Of a stretch of 8,180 nucleotides of DNA, positions 1 to 6,534 are shown piece by piece. The position numbers were made by a program, and so were the translations under genes. Source of the stretch: Thermoplasmata archaeon (GTDB taxonomy: Archaea > Thermoplasmatota > Thermoplasmata > Sysuiplasmatales > Sysuiplasmataceae); NCBI GenBank assembly GCA_021811925.1, contig JAKAPY010000073.1:1-8180 (forward strand), read 5' to 3'. Positions within the stretch are counted from its first letter, which is position 1. Each line of letters starts with the position of its first letter. The notes beneath the pieces are model-generated. The model made no database searches, had not been told where the DNA came from, and saw only the letters and a list, made by a program, of their open reading frames with translations.

Positions 1-891
1 CGGAAGAAGATAGATTCGGCTGAAGAGAGCATCAGGGATATCAATCCAACAGTCAAGGTTGTGAAGTTCGAGGAAAGGATGACTTCCGACAACGCTCTCG
101 ACATCATAAAGAACTTCGATATAGTGGTAGACGGGACCGACAACTTCCCTACAAGGTACCTAGTCAATGACGCATGCGTTCTACTCGGGAAGACGAGCGT
201 CTATGGCTCGATATACAGGTTTGAGGGCCAGGTATCTGTTTTTGATGCAAAGAAGGGTCCATGCTACAGGTGCCTGTACGAGAGCCCGCCGCCACCCGGC
301 CTCGTGCCTTCATGTGCGGAAGGGGGCGTTGTCGGGGTACTGCCCGGCATTATAGGGACAATACAGGCGATGGAAGCAATAAAGCTAATACTCGGGGAAG
401 GCGAGCCGCTGATAGGCAGGCTCCTCCTGTTCGATGCAATGAAGATGAAGTTCAAGGAGCTCAGGCTGCACAAGAATCCGCAATGCCCAGTCTGCGGCGA
501 AAATCCGTCGATTCAGAAGCTGATAGACTATGAGGAATTCTGCGGTCTCGGAAGAGGCAACGACCTTTCCGACGAACTGACAATATCGGTGGAGGAGCTC
601 AACCGCAAGCTGAATGCAAAGGAGCCAGTGGTCCTGCTCGATGTCAGGGAACCGCAGGAGTGGGAAATAAACCGCCTCGAGGGAGCGAAATTCATACCTG
701 TCAACGAGCTGCCCTCCAGGGTTAGCGAACTCAGCACCGCGGATGATATCGTTGTATACTGCAAGGGAGGGCAGCGGAGCAGTTACGCTGTAAGGTTCCT
801 TCGGGATATAGGCTTCAAGAAGGTGAAGAACCTGACGGGCGGAATAATTGAATGGGTGCTGAAGGTGGACCCATCGATGATGAGGTACTGA
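1..891 (+). CDS. moeB: E1-like adenylyltransferase (MoeB/ThiF/UbaA type) fused to a C-terminal rhodanese domain, 5'-partial
   Basis: The frame is open from base 1, so the visible 296 residues lack the N-terminal part of the E1 fold, including the glycine-rich ATP loop (roughly 90-100 residues by comparison with MoeB). Visible are the DGTDNFPTR loop (residues 44-52, with the ATP/Mg Asp), a CxxC pair at C88/C91 and another at C162/C165 that form the structural zinc site, and SCAEGG with C105 at the active-site Cys position of Uba4/MOCS3/UbaA. A rhodanese domain covers about residues 190-296, with active-site loop CKGGQRS at C254. The layout matches eukaryotic MOCS3/Uba4 and bacterial MoeB-rhodanese fusions. 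Such enzymes adenylate the C-terminal glycine of a MoaD/ThiS/SAMP-like protein and pass sulfur to it for molybdopterin, tRNA thiolation or thiamin synthesis. The GTG at base 61 is an internal Val codon, not the start. The gene leads directly into sufB, suggesting a link to cysteine-derived sulfur. Which carrier it serves cannot be told here. Confidence 0.93.
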   Translation, partial: RKKIDSAEESIRDINPTVKVVKFEERMTSDNALDIIKNFDIVVDGTDNFPTRYLVNDACVLLGKTSVYGSIYRFEGQVSVFDAKKGPCYRCLYESPPPPGLVPSCAEGGVVGVLPGIIGTIQAMEAIKLILGEGEPLIGRLLLFDAMKMKFKELRLHKNPQCPVCGENPSIQKLIDYEEFCGLGRGNDLSDELTISVEELNRKLNAKEPVVLLDVREPQEWEINRLEGAKFIPVNELPSRVSELSTADDIVVYCKGGQRSSYAVRFLRDIGFKKVKNLTGGIIEWVLKVDPSMMRY

Positions 892-908
892 ATATCAATG
901 GAAAGGAA

Positions 909-914
909 AGGTGA
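909..914 (+). promoter_or_regulatory. Ribosome binding site deciding the sufB start
   Basis: AGGTGA lies seven bases before the ATG at 922. It is only one base from the ATG at 916 and lies downstream of the ATG at 898. This favours 922 as the translation start of sufB, making the first eight codons of the longer frame leader sequence. Confidence 0.6.
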
Positions 915-921
915 AATGAAG

Positions 922-2328
922 ATGTCTACGAACGAAATAATGGAGCGTGACTACAGCAAATACGGCTTCCATGACGCCGATGCGAAGTACGTGTTTCAGA
1001 CGCAGAAGGGACTGAGCAAGGAGGTAGTCGAGGCAATCTCAGGGTTCAAGAAGGAACCCGAGTGGATGACGGACTTCAGACTCAGGTCTCTAGACATATT
1101 CCTGAAGAAACCGATGCCAGACTGGGGAAGCCCGCTTCTCAAGGATGTCGATTTTGATGACATATACTACTACATGGCTCCCACTTCAAGGGGTTCTGAC
1201 AATTGGGAGGATGTTCCGGAATATATCAAGAAAACATTCGACAAGCTGGGCATACCGGAAGCCGAAAAGAAATTCCTTGGCGGTGTTGGCGCACAGTATG
1301 ACAGTGAAGTCGTTTACCACAAGATAAGGGATGACCTGCAGAAGAAGGGCGTGTTATTCCTCGGTACCGACCAGGGCCTGAAGGAGCACCCCGAGATATT
1401 CAAGGAATACTTCGGCACTGTGATACCGCCGGAAGACAACAAGCTGGCAGCGTTGAACAGCGCCGTCTGGAGCGGAGGCAGCTTCATCTACGTGCCAAAG
1501 GGCGTTGAGGTGGAAATACCACTTCAGGCCTATTTCAGGATAAATGCGAAAAATGCGGGCCAGTTCGAGAGGACACTGATAATTGCCGACGAGGGAAGCA
1601 AGGTACACTACATTGAAGGATGCACTGCCCCAATCTACTCTTCGGACTCACTCCACTCCGCCGTTGTCGAGATAATAGCGAAAAAAGGCTCGTATGTGCG
1701 CTACACGACGATACAGAACTGGTCAAACAATGTCTACAACCTTGTCACAAAGAGAGCCTACGCCTACGAGGATGCCACGGTTGAATGGGTCGATGGGAAC
1801 ATCGGGTCGAAGCTCACGATGAAGTATCCCTCGATCTACCTTCTCGGGAACAGGGCGAAGGGAGAGGTGATATCCGTAGCATTTGCAGGCGGCGGGCAGC
1901 ACCAGGACGCCGGTGCAAAGATTTTCCATTTTGCCCCTGACACTACTTCGAGAATAACTTCGAAGAGCGTAAGCAAGGATGGAGGCAGGACGACATACCG
2001 CGGGCAGCTGCTTATCGAAAAGGGTGCCGTCAACTCCAAGAGCAGCGTGAGGTGTGACGCTCTCCTTATGGATGAAAAGTCAAGAACCGACACCTATCCA
2101 TACAACACAATCAACGAGGAGACAGCATCCACGACCCACGAGGCAACGGTCGGCAAAATCAGCGAGGAACAGCTCTTTTACCTCATGTCCAGGGGACTGA
2201 GCGAAGCTGATGCGCTGAACATGATTGTCATGGGTTTCCTGGATGTTTTTTCCAAGGAACTCCCGATGGAATATGCTGTTGAGCTGAACAGGCTGATACA
2301 GCTTGAAATGACAGGTTCAGTCGGATGA
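922..2328 (+). CDS. sufB: SufB, Fe-S cluster assembly scaffold
   Basis: SufB builds nascent Fe-S clusters in the cytosol as part of the SufBC2D complex, taking sulfur from SufS. The protein is 468 residues from the ATG at 922 (476 from the ATG at 898), the usual SufB length. It follows the family from end to end: KYGFHD near the N-terminus, then NSAVWSGGSFIYVPKG, FERTLIIADEGS, EGCTAP, TIQNWSNNVYNLVTKR, GGGQHQDAGAK, and a C-terminal ELPMEYAVELNRLI. Numbered from 922, it has only two cysteines. C378 in SVRCDALL matches the E. coli C405 position, and H406-E407 in THEA match H433-E434, with the same Cys-to-Glu spacing of 29. C234 in EGCTAP matches C254. The N-terminal CxxC cluster of E. coli SufB is absent, as in Gram-positive and archaeal forms. 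It lies 30 bases after the E1-rhodanese gene and 19-25 bases before sufD. No sufC precedes it in this window. Confidence 0.97.
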   Translation: MSTNEIMERDYSKYGFHDADAKYVFQTQKGLSKEVVEAISGFKKEPEWMTDFRLRSLDIFLKKPMPDWGSPLLKDVDFDDIYYYMAPTSRGSDNWEDVPEYIKKTFDKLGIPEAEKKFLGGVGAQYDSEVVYHKIRDDLQKKGVLFLGTDQGLKEHPEIFKEYFGTVIPPEDNKLAALNSAVWSGGSFIYVPKGVEVEIPLQAYFRINAKNAGQFERTLIIADEGSKVHYIEGCTAPIYSSDSLHSAVVEIIAKKGSYVRYTTIQNWSNNVYNLVTKRAYAYEDATVEWVDGNIGSKLTMKYPSIYLLGNRAKGEVISVAFAGGGQHQDAGAKIFHFAPDTTSRITSKSVSKDGGRTTYRGQLLIEKGAVNSKSSVRCDALLMDEKSRTDTYPYNTINEETASTTHEATVGKISEEQLFYLMSRGLSEADALNMIVMGFLDVFSKELPMEYAVELNRLIQLEMTGSVG

Positions 2329-2340
2329 AACAAATCAGTC

Positions 2341-2346
2341 GGAGAG
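2341..2346 (+). promoter_or_regulatory. Ribosome binding site of sufD
   Basis: GGAGAG lies in the short gap after sufB. It is one base from the GTG at 2348 but seven bases from the in-frame GTG at 2354. Spacing therefore favours 2354 as the initiator, which would shorten SufD by two residues. Confidence 0.5.
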
Positions 2347-2347
2347 T

Positions 2348-3757
2348 GTGCAAGTGACATCGGTAACACAGAGCCTTCTCAAGCCTGCAGAAGAAGAACT
2401 GCCCGCATTCAGGGATGAGCCGTCCTGGGCAGCTGAGTACAGAAGGAAGGCGCTTTCTGCATATCTGGCTTCAAAGCCCGAGCCCAACCCTCTTTACAAG
2501 AAGTACGCAAACCTGTCAAGGTTCGAGGACAGCGGCTTCAGGCTGCCGACTGTGCCCAGCAAAGTGAACAGCATACCATCTGAATTCAGCGACATGAGGG
2601 ACGAGAGCCTGTTCAGCCTTCAGACAGGAAGCATCCTTTACACCGAGTGGCGCGATCTTCCCGAGGGAGTCATACTCGAGGAACTGTCGACGGCACTTGT
2701 CAACCACGGGGACAGGCTGAAGGAATACTTCGGTTCAAAGGGACAACAGCCATCCGATGACATGTTTGTTGCGCTCAACAGCGCCTTGATGACCGGAGGG
2801 AAGTTCCTTTACGTGCCCAGGAACACAACGGTGGACAAGCCGGTGCACTGGGTATTCGTCGATGACAGCCCCGGGCTTGCCCATTTCCATCAGAATATAG
2901 TGTTTGCGGATGAGGGTTCGAGCGTCCAGATACTGTCCGAAGTGCTTTCGTCTGAAAACAACGCACCCGCGACCCTTTTCAGCGAGGTAACCGATATTTT
3001 TGCACAGCCAGGCGCTCAGGTGCACTACGCGTCGCTTGAGAACCTCTCACGCAAGTCGGTCTTCCTGTCCAACAAGCGCACGCTCGCCGGCAGGGACAGC
3101 AGCATGCACTGGGTGTCGAGCTACATAGGGGCCGATGTGACAAGGGCAAGGGCTGATACCAAGTTCATCGGCCGGGGCTCGAGCACCGACGATTACGAGA
3201 TACTGTTCGGAAACGGCAGCCAGAGGTTCGATGTTGTCACCGATCTTCACCACGATGCCGCTGATACCAGCGGGAGGATTACAGTCAGGAGCGTGCTGCA
3301 GGAAAAATCGAGGTCCCTGCTGCGTGGCATGATCAGGATAGGGCCGGAGGGAGCGAACACAAGCTCGTACCTTGCAGAGCATGGGATGCTGCTGAGCAAG
3401 GACGCCAAGTGCGACGCAATACCTGGCCTTGAGATACTCACAAACGGCGTCAAGGCAACCCACTCGGCATCGGTTTCCCAGATGGATGAGGAGCATCTGT
3501 ATTACCTTCAGACGAGGGGGCTCTCAAGAGACGAGGCGGAGAAGCTCATGGTGCTTGGTTTCTTCGACCCTGTCATTTCAAGAATTCCAATCGATTCGGT
3601 CAGGGACAAGCTAAGATTTCTGATAGAGGACAAGCTGAACAATGTCATATCGCTCAAGTCCACCAGGCATCTGGATGAGCTTGAGTTTGAGAAGTATGTC
3701 AAGGACCAGATCAAGACAACAGAGAACATATTCGAAGGTCACTACAAATACAGGTGA
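2348..3757 (+). CDS. sufD: SufD, Fe-S cluster assembly scaffold partner
   Basis: SufD pairs with SufB in the SufBC2D scaffold and is linked to iron entry. The 469-residue frame has a GTG start (2348, or 2354 by ribosome-binding-site spacing); no ATG is available. Family signatures are EPSWAAEYRRKAL near the N-terminus, ALNSALMTGGKFLYVPRNTTVDKPVH (about 142-167), FADEGSSVQILSE, TDLHHDAADTSGR, MLLSKDAKCDAIPGLEI and YYLQTRGLSRDEAEKLMVLGFF. H372 in KATHSASV matches E. coli SufD H360. The neighbouring Cys (E. coli C358) is Ala370 here, while the only Cys, C355 in AKCDAI, lines up with the SufB RCDALL cysteine. After the core fold ends near residue 430 there is a charged tail of about 40 residues ending FEGHYKYR, longer than many bacterial SufD proteins. 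It could be called generically a SufB/SufD family protein; position after sufB and the sequence favour SufD. Confidence 0.95.
   Translation: MQVTSVTQSLLKPAEEELPAFRDEPSWAAEYRRKALSAYLASKPEPNPLYKKYANLSRFEDSGFRLPTVPSKVNSIPSEFSDMRDESLFSLQTGSILYTEWRDLPEGVILEELSTALVNHGDRLKEYFGSKGQQPSDDMFVALNSALMTGGKFLYVPRNTTVDKPVHWVFVDDSPGLAHFHQNIVFADEGSSVQILSEVLSSENNAPATLFSEVTDIFAQPGAQVHYASLENLSRKSVFLSNKRTLAGRDSSMHWVSSYIGADVTRARADTKFIGRGSSTDDYEILFGNGSQRFDVVTDLHHDAADTSGRITVRSVLQEKSRSLLRGMIRIGPEGANTSSYLAEHGMLLSKDAKCDAIPGLEILTNGVKATHSASVSQMDEEHLYYLQTRGLSRDEAEKLMVLGFFDPVISRIPIDSVRDKLRFLIEDKLNNVISLKSTRHLDELEFEKYVKDQIKTTENIFEGHYKYR
3752..3757 (+). promoter_or_regulatory. Ribosome binding site overlapping the sufD stop codon
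   Basis: AGGTGA contains the TGA stop of sufD and lies six bases before the ATG of the Rieske gene. The overlap suggests translational coupling, with ribosomes ending sufD restarting on the ferredoxin. Confidence 0.65.
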
Positions 3758-3763
3758 CGGTTC

Positions 3764-4069
3764 ATGACCTTCACAAAGGTCGCCTCCGTTTCAGACTTCA
3801 TGGAGAAAAGGTTGAAACGCGTGGATATGGGCGTGAGGTCTGTGATGATCATCAGGCTCGGAGAGGAGTACCACGCGCTCGATTCGACATGCACGCATGA
3901 GGATACGGACCTGTCAAGGGGCATAATTACAGGGGAGTTCATCACCTGTCCCCTCCACCTCTCTCGCTTCAGCATACGATCGGGCGAGGTTGACAATCCA
4001 CCTGCCGAGGAGCCGCTCCACAAGTATGACCTTAAGATAGTTGGCAACGATATACTGATAGACCTCTGA
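3764..4069 (+). CDS. Rieske-type [2Fe-2S] ferredoxin within the suf operon
   Basis: This is a soluble, single-domain Rieske protein of 101 residues, the size of NirD/BphF-type ferredoxins. The cluster ligands are complete: C43 and H45 in STCTHED, and C62 and H65 in TCPLHLSRF, giving CxH-x16-CxxH. The segment after the second ligand pair (SRFSIRSGEV) and the Pro-rich loop (PPAEEP, 79-84) are typical of the fold. The extra disulfide cysteines of high-potential respiratory Rieske proteins are absent. There is no signal peptide or membrane segment, so it is cytosolic. It sits between sufD and sufS with a 6-base and a 1-base gap, so it is almost surely co-translated with them. Rieske ferredoxins also occur inside actinobacterial suf clusters. 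The likely job is electron delivery during cluster assembly, or a small-subunit role for an oxygenase coded elsewhere; the partner is not shown. Confidence 0.92.
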   Translation: MTFTKVASVSDFMEKRLKRVDMGVRSVMIIRLGEEYHALDSTCTHEDTDLSRGIITGEFITCPLHLSRFSIRSGEVDNPPAEEPLHKYDLKIVGNDILIDL

Positions 4070-4070
4070 G

Positions 4071-5312
4071 ATGATGACGATGACAGAATCCATGCCTCCC
4101 GAAAAATCTCCCTTCAGGGATGATTTTCCGATTTTTTCCGCACCGGGAAACGAGAGGCTTGTCTACCTCGACAGCGCTGCGACGAGCCAGAAGCCGCTCA
4201 GTGTGATAGAGGCAGTGACATCGTTCGAAGAAGAGTTCAACTCCAACGTTCACAGGGGAATATACCCGATAAGCGAGAAAGCAACCGAGGCTTTCGAAGC
4301 ATCGAGGGAGAAATTCCGTTCATTCATCAACGCCAGGCATGCAAATGAGGTAGTGTTTGTCCGGGGTGCCACGGAGGCGCTCAACATCGCAGCTCTCAGC
4401 CTGGGAATTTACAGACTCAGGGAAGGCGACGAGGTGCTCACCACCGTCATGGAGCACCATTCCAACATCGTCCCCTGGCAGATGCTGTCCTGGAAGGGCA
4501 TAAAGGTGAAGTACGCCGGCTTGGACGACAGGGGAAGACTCGACATGGAGGATTTCTCGTCCAAGCTGGGCAGCAGGACAAGGATAGTGACAGTCAGCCA
4601 TGTCTCCAATGTGCTTGGCACGGTCAACAATGTAAGGGAGATAGGCAAGATGGCCCATGACAACGGCTCAATATTCATAGTCGACGGTGCACAGTCCGTG
4701 CCTCACATGCCTGTCGACGTAAGGTCGATGGATTGCGACATACTGGCTGTCTCCGGGCATAAGATGTGCGCTCCCACAGGCATCGGCGTGCTGTACGGGA
4801 AGAGTGAGCTGCTGGACTCCATGGAACCCGTATTCGGCGGAGGCGAGATGATCAGCGAGGTGAAGGAGTCTGGCTCAAAGTGGGCCGAACTCCCCTATAA
4901 GTTCGAAGCCGGGACACAGAACATATCTGGCGCCATCGGGCTCGGTGCGGCTCTGGACTACCTGAAAGGCATAGGGATGGAGAGGGTGGAGGAATACGAC
5001 AAGTCCCTGCTTTCATATGCAATGGCCAGGATGATTGAGCAGGAGGATATAGAAATTTACGGACCAAGGGATCCGGAGGACAGGAGCGGTCTCATTTCAT
5101 TCAACCTTAAAGGGGTGCACAGCCATGACGTGGCCGAGATTCTGGGCAGAGAAGGTGTAGCCACTAGGTCGGGACACCATTGCGCCCAGCCACTGATGGA
5201 CGAGCTTGACCAGCCATCCACGACGCGTGCCTCGTTCTACTTGTACAACGGAAGGAAGGACGTGGATGCCCTCTTCAGCGCTCTCGACAAGGTAAGAAAG
5301 GTTTTCGCCTGA
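4071..5312 (+). CDS. sufS: SufS, PLP-dependent cysteine desulfurase
   Basis: SufS converts L-cysteine to alanine and holds the sulfur as a persulfide for Fe-S assembly and other sulfur pathways. The 413-residue protein is a class V aminotransferase-fold enzyme. Visible are YLDSAATSQKP (32-42), NVHRG (59-63), MEHHSNIVPW (127-136), VDGAQS (204-209, with the PLP-ring Asp205), SGHKMCAPTG (228-237, with PLP lysine K231), FEAGTQN (278-284), RSGHHCAQPLM (366-376, with catalytic Cys371) and TTRAS with R386. The short active-site region and the HHCAQPLM motif identify the SufS type rather than IscS. The start is uncertain: ATG codons occur at 4071, 4074, 4080 and 4092 with no clear ribosome binding site, and one base separates the Rieske stop from 4071, so translation may be coupled. 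No SufE or SufU, the usual activators and acceptors, is nearby. Confidence 0.97.
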   Translation: MMTMTESMPPEKSPFRDDFPIFSAPGNERLVYLDSAATSQKPLSVIEAVTSFEEEFNSNVHRGIYPISEKATEAFEASREKFRSFINARHANEVVFVRGATEALNIAALSLGIYRLREGDEVLTTVMEHHSNIVPWQMLSWKGIKVKYAGLDDRGRLDMEDFSSKLGSRTRIVTVSHVSNVLGTVNNVREIGKMAHDNGSIFIVDGAQSVPHMPVDVRSMDCDILAVSGHKMCAPTGIGVLYGKSELLDSMEPVFGGGEMISEVKESGSKWAELPYKFEAGTQNISGAIGLGAALDYLKGIGMERVEEYDKSLLSYAMARMIEQEDIEIYGPRDPEDRSGLISFNLKGVHSHDVAEILGREGVATRSGHHCAQPLMDELDQPSTTRASFYLYNGRKDVDALFSALDKVRKVFA

Positions 5313-5319
5313 GCCGCCA

Positions 5320-5330
5320 GTTTTTATAAC
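5320..5330 (+). promoter_or_regulatory. Putative archaeal TATA box for a leaderless JAMM-methyltransferase transcript
   Basis: GTTTTTATAAC lies with its centre about 26-28 bases before the ATG at 5354. At the usual archaeal TATA-to-start distance, transcription would begin at or next to the A of the ATG. No ribosome binding site stands at a usable distance from that ATG, which fits a leaderless mRNA. The upstream GC-rich bases are not a good BRE, so confidence is moderate. Confidence 0.5.
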
Positions 5331-5342
5331 TAGCATCTTTTT
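5321..5342 (+). terminator. Possible T-tract terminator after sufS
   Basis: Two T5 runs (5321-5325 and 5338-5342) lie 9-30 bases after the sufS stop. Archaeal RNA polymerase can stop at T-rich tracts without a hairpin. The first run is also part of the TATA-like element, so the two roles cannot be separated by eye. Confidence 0.3.
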
Positions 5343-5353
5343 CCAGCAGTGAG

Positions 5354-5773
5354 ATGACGCTGCACATTCCGCGCAGGCTCCTGGACGATATAGCCGCGCA
5401 TGCCTCCGAGACATATCCCGAAGAATGCTGTGGGTTCCTCGTCGGGAGCACGGGGGACGATTGCACGGTGCAACGCGTGATCCGCGCGAAAAATGTCGCC
5501 CCTGAGCCAAGGACAACGAGATACACAATAGACCCGCTCGACATAATTGTCGCTGAGAAGAAGGCATCGACCGGCGGAAAGGTGATACTCGGCTATTACC
5601 ACTCACACCCCGACCACCCCTGTGTACCGTCCGAGTTTGACAGATCGCATGCGTGGCCATCCTACTCCTATTTCATCATGAGGGTATTCCTCGGAGAGCC
5701 TGCCGACTTCAGGTCATGGCGTCTCACGGAGGAAGGGGTCAGGTTCATCCAGGAGGATGTGCAGGTTGAGTGA
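5354..5773 (+). CDS. JAMM/MPN+ zinc metalloprotease (Mov34/Rri1/Mec+-like)
   Basis: This 139-residue single-domain protein carries the full JAMM active site. The catalytic Glu is E24 in YPEECCGFLVG. The zinc ligands and Ser follow in HSHPDHPCVPSEFD: H83, H85, S93 and D96, in the pattern HxHP-x6-SxxD. Known prokaryotic members cut isopeptide or peptide bonds after the Gly-Gly of ubiquitin-like proteins: HvJAMM1 removes SAMPs in Haloferax, and mycobacterial Mec+ cleaves cysteine from CysO. The length equals a bare JAMM core with no extra domain, and it should be cytosolic. It follows sufS after 41 bases but probably has its own promoter. The E1-rhodanese at the other end of the SUF genes makes a ubiquitin-like substrate likely, though no such small protein is coded in the window. 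The start at 5354 fits the leaderless promoter and the family N-terminus (IPRRLLDDIAAHA). Confidence 0.93.
   Translation: MTLHIPRRLLDDIAAHASETYPEECCGFLVGSTGDDCTVQRVIRAKNVAPEPRTTRYTIDPLDIIVAEKKASTGGKVILGYYHSHPDHPCVPSEFDRSHAWPSYSYFIMRVFLGEPADFRSWRLTEEGVRFIQEDVQVE
5751..5756 (+). promoter_or_regulatory. Strong ribosome binding site inside the end of the JAMM gene
   Basis: AGGAGG directly abuts the ATG at 5757 (zero spacing) but is nine bases from the in-frame TTG at 5766. Spacing favours TTG 5766 as the start of the downstream methyltransferase. Confidence 0.5.
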
Positions 5774-6524
5774 TTTTCCGGTAGCCCCCGATGCAAAGAC
5801 AAGGTTTTCCGGCAGGGCATCTGCTTATTCGAAGTACAGGCCGTCCTACCCGGATGGGCTTATAGATGTGCTTAACAGGGAGGGGGTACTGCAGAGGAAA
5901 AGCACAGTTGCGGATATAGGCAGCGGCACGGGGCTGCTCACTCAGCTGTTCCTGAAAAACGGTAACGATGTGTTTGCAGTCGAGCCAAATGCTGACATGA
6001 GGGGCGCTGCCGAAAATCTCCTTTCAGCCTATCCAGGCTTTCACAGTGTCAACGGTTCAGCCGAGTCCACCGGGCTAAACGGCCGCTCAGTCGATCTTGT
6101 TGTGGCGGGTCAGGCATTCCACTGGTTTTCGCCTGCGGAGGCAAAGAAGGAATTCGGGCGGATTTCGAGAAACGGAACGGTTGCTGTGATATACAACACA
6201 AGAGGCGACTCGGAGGGTCTGGGCATGGATTACAGGAAGCTCACCGCACGGTTCGGAAGGAATTTCTCGGATGTAATGGGACCCGTGGAGGACAGGCTGC
6301 GTGTCTTCTTCTCAAGCTATGAACTGCTCACTCTGCCCAATCCAAAACAGCTCGACCTTGACGGCCTCCTGGGAAGGCTTCTTTCCGCATCATACATGCC
6401 GGCTGAGGGTGAGCCGGGCTATGAAGCAATGGCAGCCGAGGTGAGGGAGCTCTTCGCCAGATATGAGAGCGGCGGCAAGGTGACGATGCGGATGACAACG
6501 GAGATATTCCTGGGCACAGTATGA
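5757..6524 (+). CDS. Class I SAM-dependent methyltransferase (Methyltransf_11/UbiE-like)
   Basis: A cytosolic SAM-dependent methyltransferase of about 252-255 residues with unknown substrate. The N-terminal RFSGRASAYSKYRPSYP segment (16-32) is typical of a large family of small-molecule methyltransferases. Motif I is VADIGSGTG (51-59), followed by the acidic residue ending strand 2 in AVEPNADM (E76), VDLVVAGQAFHWF (112-124), and a C-terminal half with LLGRLLSASYMP. The frame overlaps the JAMM stop by 17 bases from ATG 5757, or 8 bases from TTG 5766. The Shine-Dalgarno spacing supports the TTG; coordinates here give the longer frame. Overlap implies co-transcription and translational coupling with the JAMM gene. 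A role linked to Fe-S or ubiquitin-like biology cannot be read from the sequence, and it may just be carried along. It ends 10 bases before the converging small membrane-protein gene. Confidence 0.88.
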   Translation: MCRLSDFPVAPDAKTRFSGRASAYSKYRPSYPDGLIDVLNREGVLQRKSTVADIGSGTGLLTQLFLKNGNDVFAVEPNADMRGAAENLLSAYPGFHSVNGSAESTGLNGRSVDLVVAGQAFHWFSPAEAKKEFGRISRNGTVAVIYNTRGDSEGLGMDYRKLTARFGRNFSDVMGPVEDRLRVFFSSYELLTLPNPKQLDLDGLLGRLLSASYMPAEGEPGYEAMAAEVRELFARYESGGKVTMRMTTEIFLGTV

Positions 6525-6534
6525 ATTGGCAGGG

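Noticed and set aside
61..63. GTG as the start of the E1-rhodanese protein
   Set aside because: The 20 upstream codons are open and match the MoeB family (SIRDINPTVKVVKFEER), so the gene is cut by the window edge and this GTG is an internal Val codon.
3047..3496. Minus-strand frame of 149 residues
   Set aside because: It is antisense to a strongly conserved part of sufD and shows no family features.
5097..5660. Minus-strand frame of 187 residues, Cys- and Arg-rich
   Set aside because: It is antisense to sufS and the JAMM gene; its composition is that of a shadow frame.
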